Source: Bacillus_AD sp047238185 (GTDB lineage Bacteria > Bacillota > Bacilli > Bacillales > DSM-1321). From it: a DNA stretch of 64,000 nucleotides. The notes beneath the pieces were generated by a model. It saw only the letters and a list, made by a program, of their open reading frames with translations, ran no database searches and had not been told where the DNA came from. Position numbers and translations under genes: made by a program. Each line of letters starts with the position of its first letter. The stretch's first letter is position 1. Below are positions 63,758 to 64,000 of the stretch, piece by piece. The DNA is taken from assembly GCF_047238185.1 (NCBI RefSeq), contig NZ_JBDFMI010000006.1:434001-498000 (forward strand), given 5' to 3'.

Positions 63758-64000
63758 TTACCCTTTAAAACGTTTCCAATCATCCGCGTATTCAATGAAC
63801 AATTCATTGATTGCTTTTCCGATTTCGATATACTGATCATTTTTCAGATTGGCGAGTGACACACGGATCGACCATGATGGCCCTTCAAAACCGCTCCCAT
63901 TCAAGAGGACAATACTATACCGCTCAGCCAATTGAAATAAAAATTCAATCGCACTGCGTTCTTTCTCCAAATACTCGACAAATTCCGGTCCGTATTCCAT
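63758..64000 (-). CDS. C-terminal part of a class I/II aminotransferase, probably aspartate 4-decarboxylase
   Basis: Only the last 80 residues are in the window; the gene continues past 64000. EKERSAIEFLFQLAERYSIVLLNGSGFEGPSWSIRVSLANLKNDQYIEIGKAINELF is the C-terminal small domain of a PLP aminotransferase, with the Arg of WSIRVSLANL binding the substrate carboxylate. The GSGFEGPSWSIRVSLANL wording is that of aspartate 4-decarboxylase/transaminases (AspD), which convert aspartate to alanine. Without the rest I cannot exclude another aminotransferase. Confidence 0.6.
   Translation of the reverse strand: MEYGPEFVEYLEKERSAIEFLFQLAERYSIVLLNGSGFEGPSWSIRVSLANLKNDQYIEIGKAINELFIEYADDWKRFKG

Overview
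The window is a 64 kb piece of a Bacillaceae chromosome. It is not B. subtilis itself, but it carries many Bacillus hallmarks. The evidence is the rRNA operon with a long downstream tRNA array, sigma-A promoters with AGGAGG-type ribosome binding sites, an S-box (SAM) riboswitch, a rocA-rocD-rocG/RocR arginine catabolism locus with a sigma-54 promoter, a BirA-type operator in front of a bioY-acyl-CoA operon, a bacterial nitric oxide synthase, and a cre-controlled sucrose operon. I see no phage, integrase, IS element, CRISPR array or plasmid function; this is metabolic core and semi-accessory chromosome.

Layout. 1-5.6 kb: end of pepT, a broken CorC/HlyC-domain gene, an amidohydrolase, a nos gene followed by a nucleotidyltransferase gene interrupted by one amber codon, and a VOC-fold protein. 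5.6-9.6 kb: sucrose operon (LacY/CscB-type symporter, sucrose-6-phosphate hydrolase-type GH32 enzyme, fructokinase) behind one promoter with cre and a 26-bp palindrome. 9.7-11.1 kb: a small unknown gene and a MurG paralogue. 11.2-18.3 kb (minus strand): tandem promoters, 16S, 23S, 5S, 19 tRNA genes and a terminator. 18.3-20.5 kb: a LacI regulator and two GNAT acetyltransferases. 21.0-24.9 kb: bioY, acyl-CoA ligase, thiolase and two MaoC/hot-dog half proteins under a perfect 30-bp BirA-type palindrome. 25-31.5 kb: LacI/CcpB-like regulator, large catalase with a DJ-1/PfpI tail, membrane and DUF305 proteins, DbpA-type RNA helicase. 32.4-34.5 kb: amino-acid ABC transporter with binding protein and permease fused.

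34.7-43.7 kb is the most unusual metabolic block. It holds a GNAT protein and an enolase-superfamily racemase/epimerase, a divergent regulator with a GGDEF-like nucleotide-fold domain, two M20 amidohydrolases, a GlcD-like flavin oxidase and a YtcJ-like amidohydrolase. The last three sit behind a second sigma-54 promoter and probable cre, beside their own PAS-AAA+ activator. The set suggests a pathway that acylates, racemises and deacylates amino-acid-like substrates. 45.4-51.4 kb is the roc locus, which also encodes an 84-residue lipoyl-fold protein without an evident modifiable lysine. 51.5-57.5 kb: IsdG-like monooxygenase, a dispersed palindromic repeat, YbaK, then an S-box-controlled metNIQ operon that also carries a hydroxycarboxylate dehydrogenase-like gene, and gpmA. 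57.7-64 kb: DUF817 membrane protein, thioesterase, a FecCD-like remnant, an NCS1 permease plus carbamoylase/ureidohydrolase pair opposite a PucR-type regulator, and the end of an aspartate-4-decarboxylase-like aminotransferase gene.

The region is weighted to nitrogen and amino-acid scavenging: peptide, arginine, methionine, N-acyl or N-carbamoyl amino acids. Control is layered: sigma-54 with RocR-type activators, BirA, SAM and CcpA.
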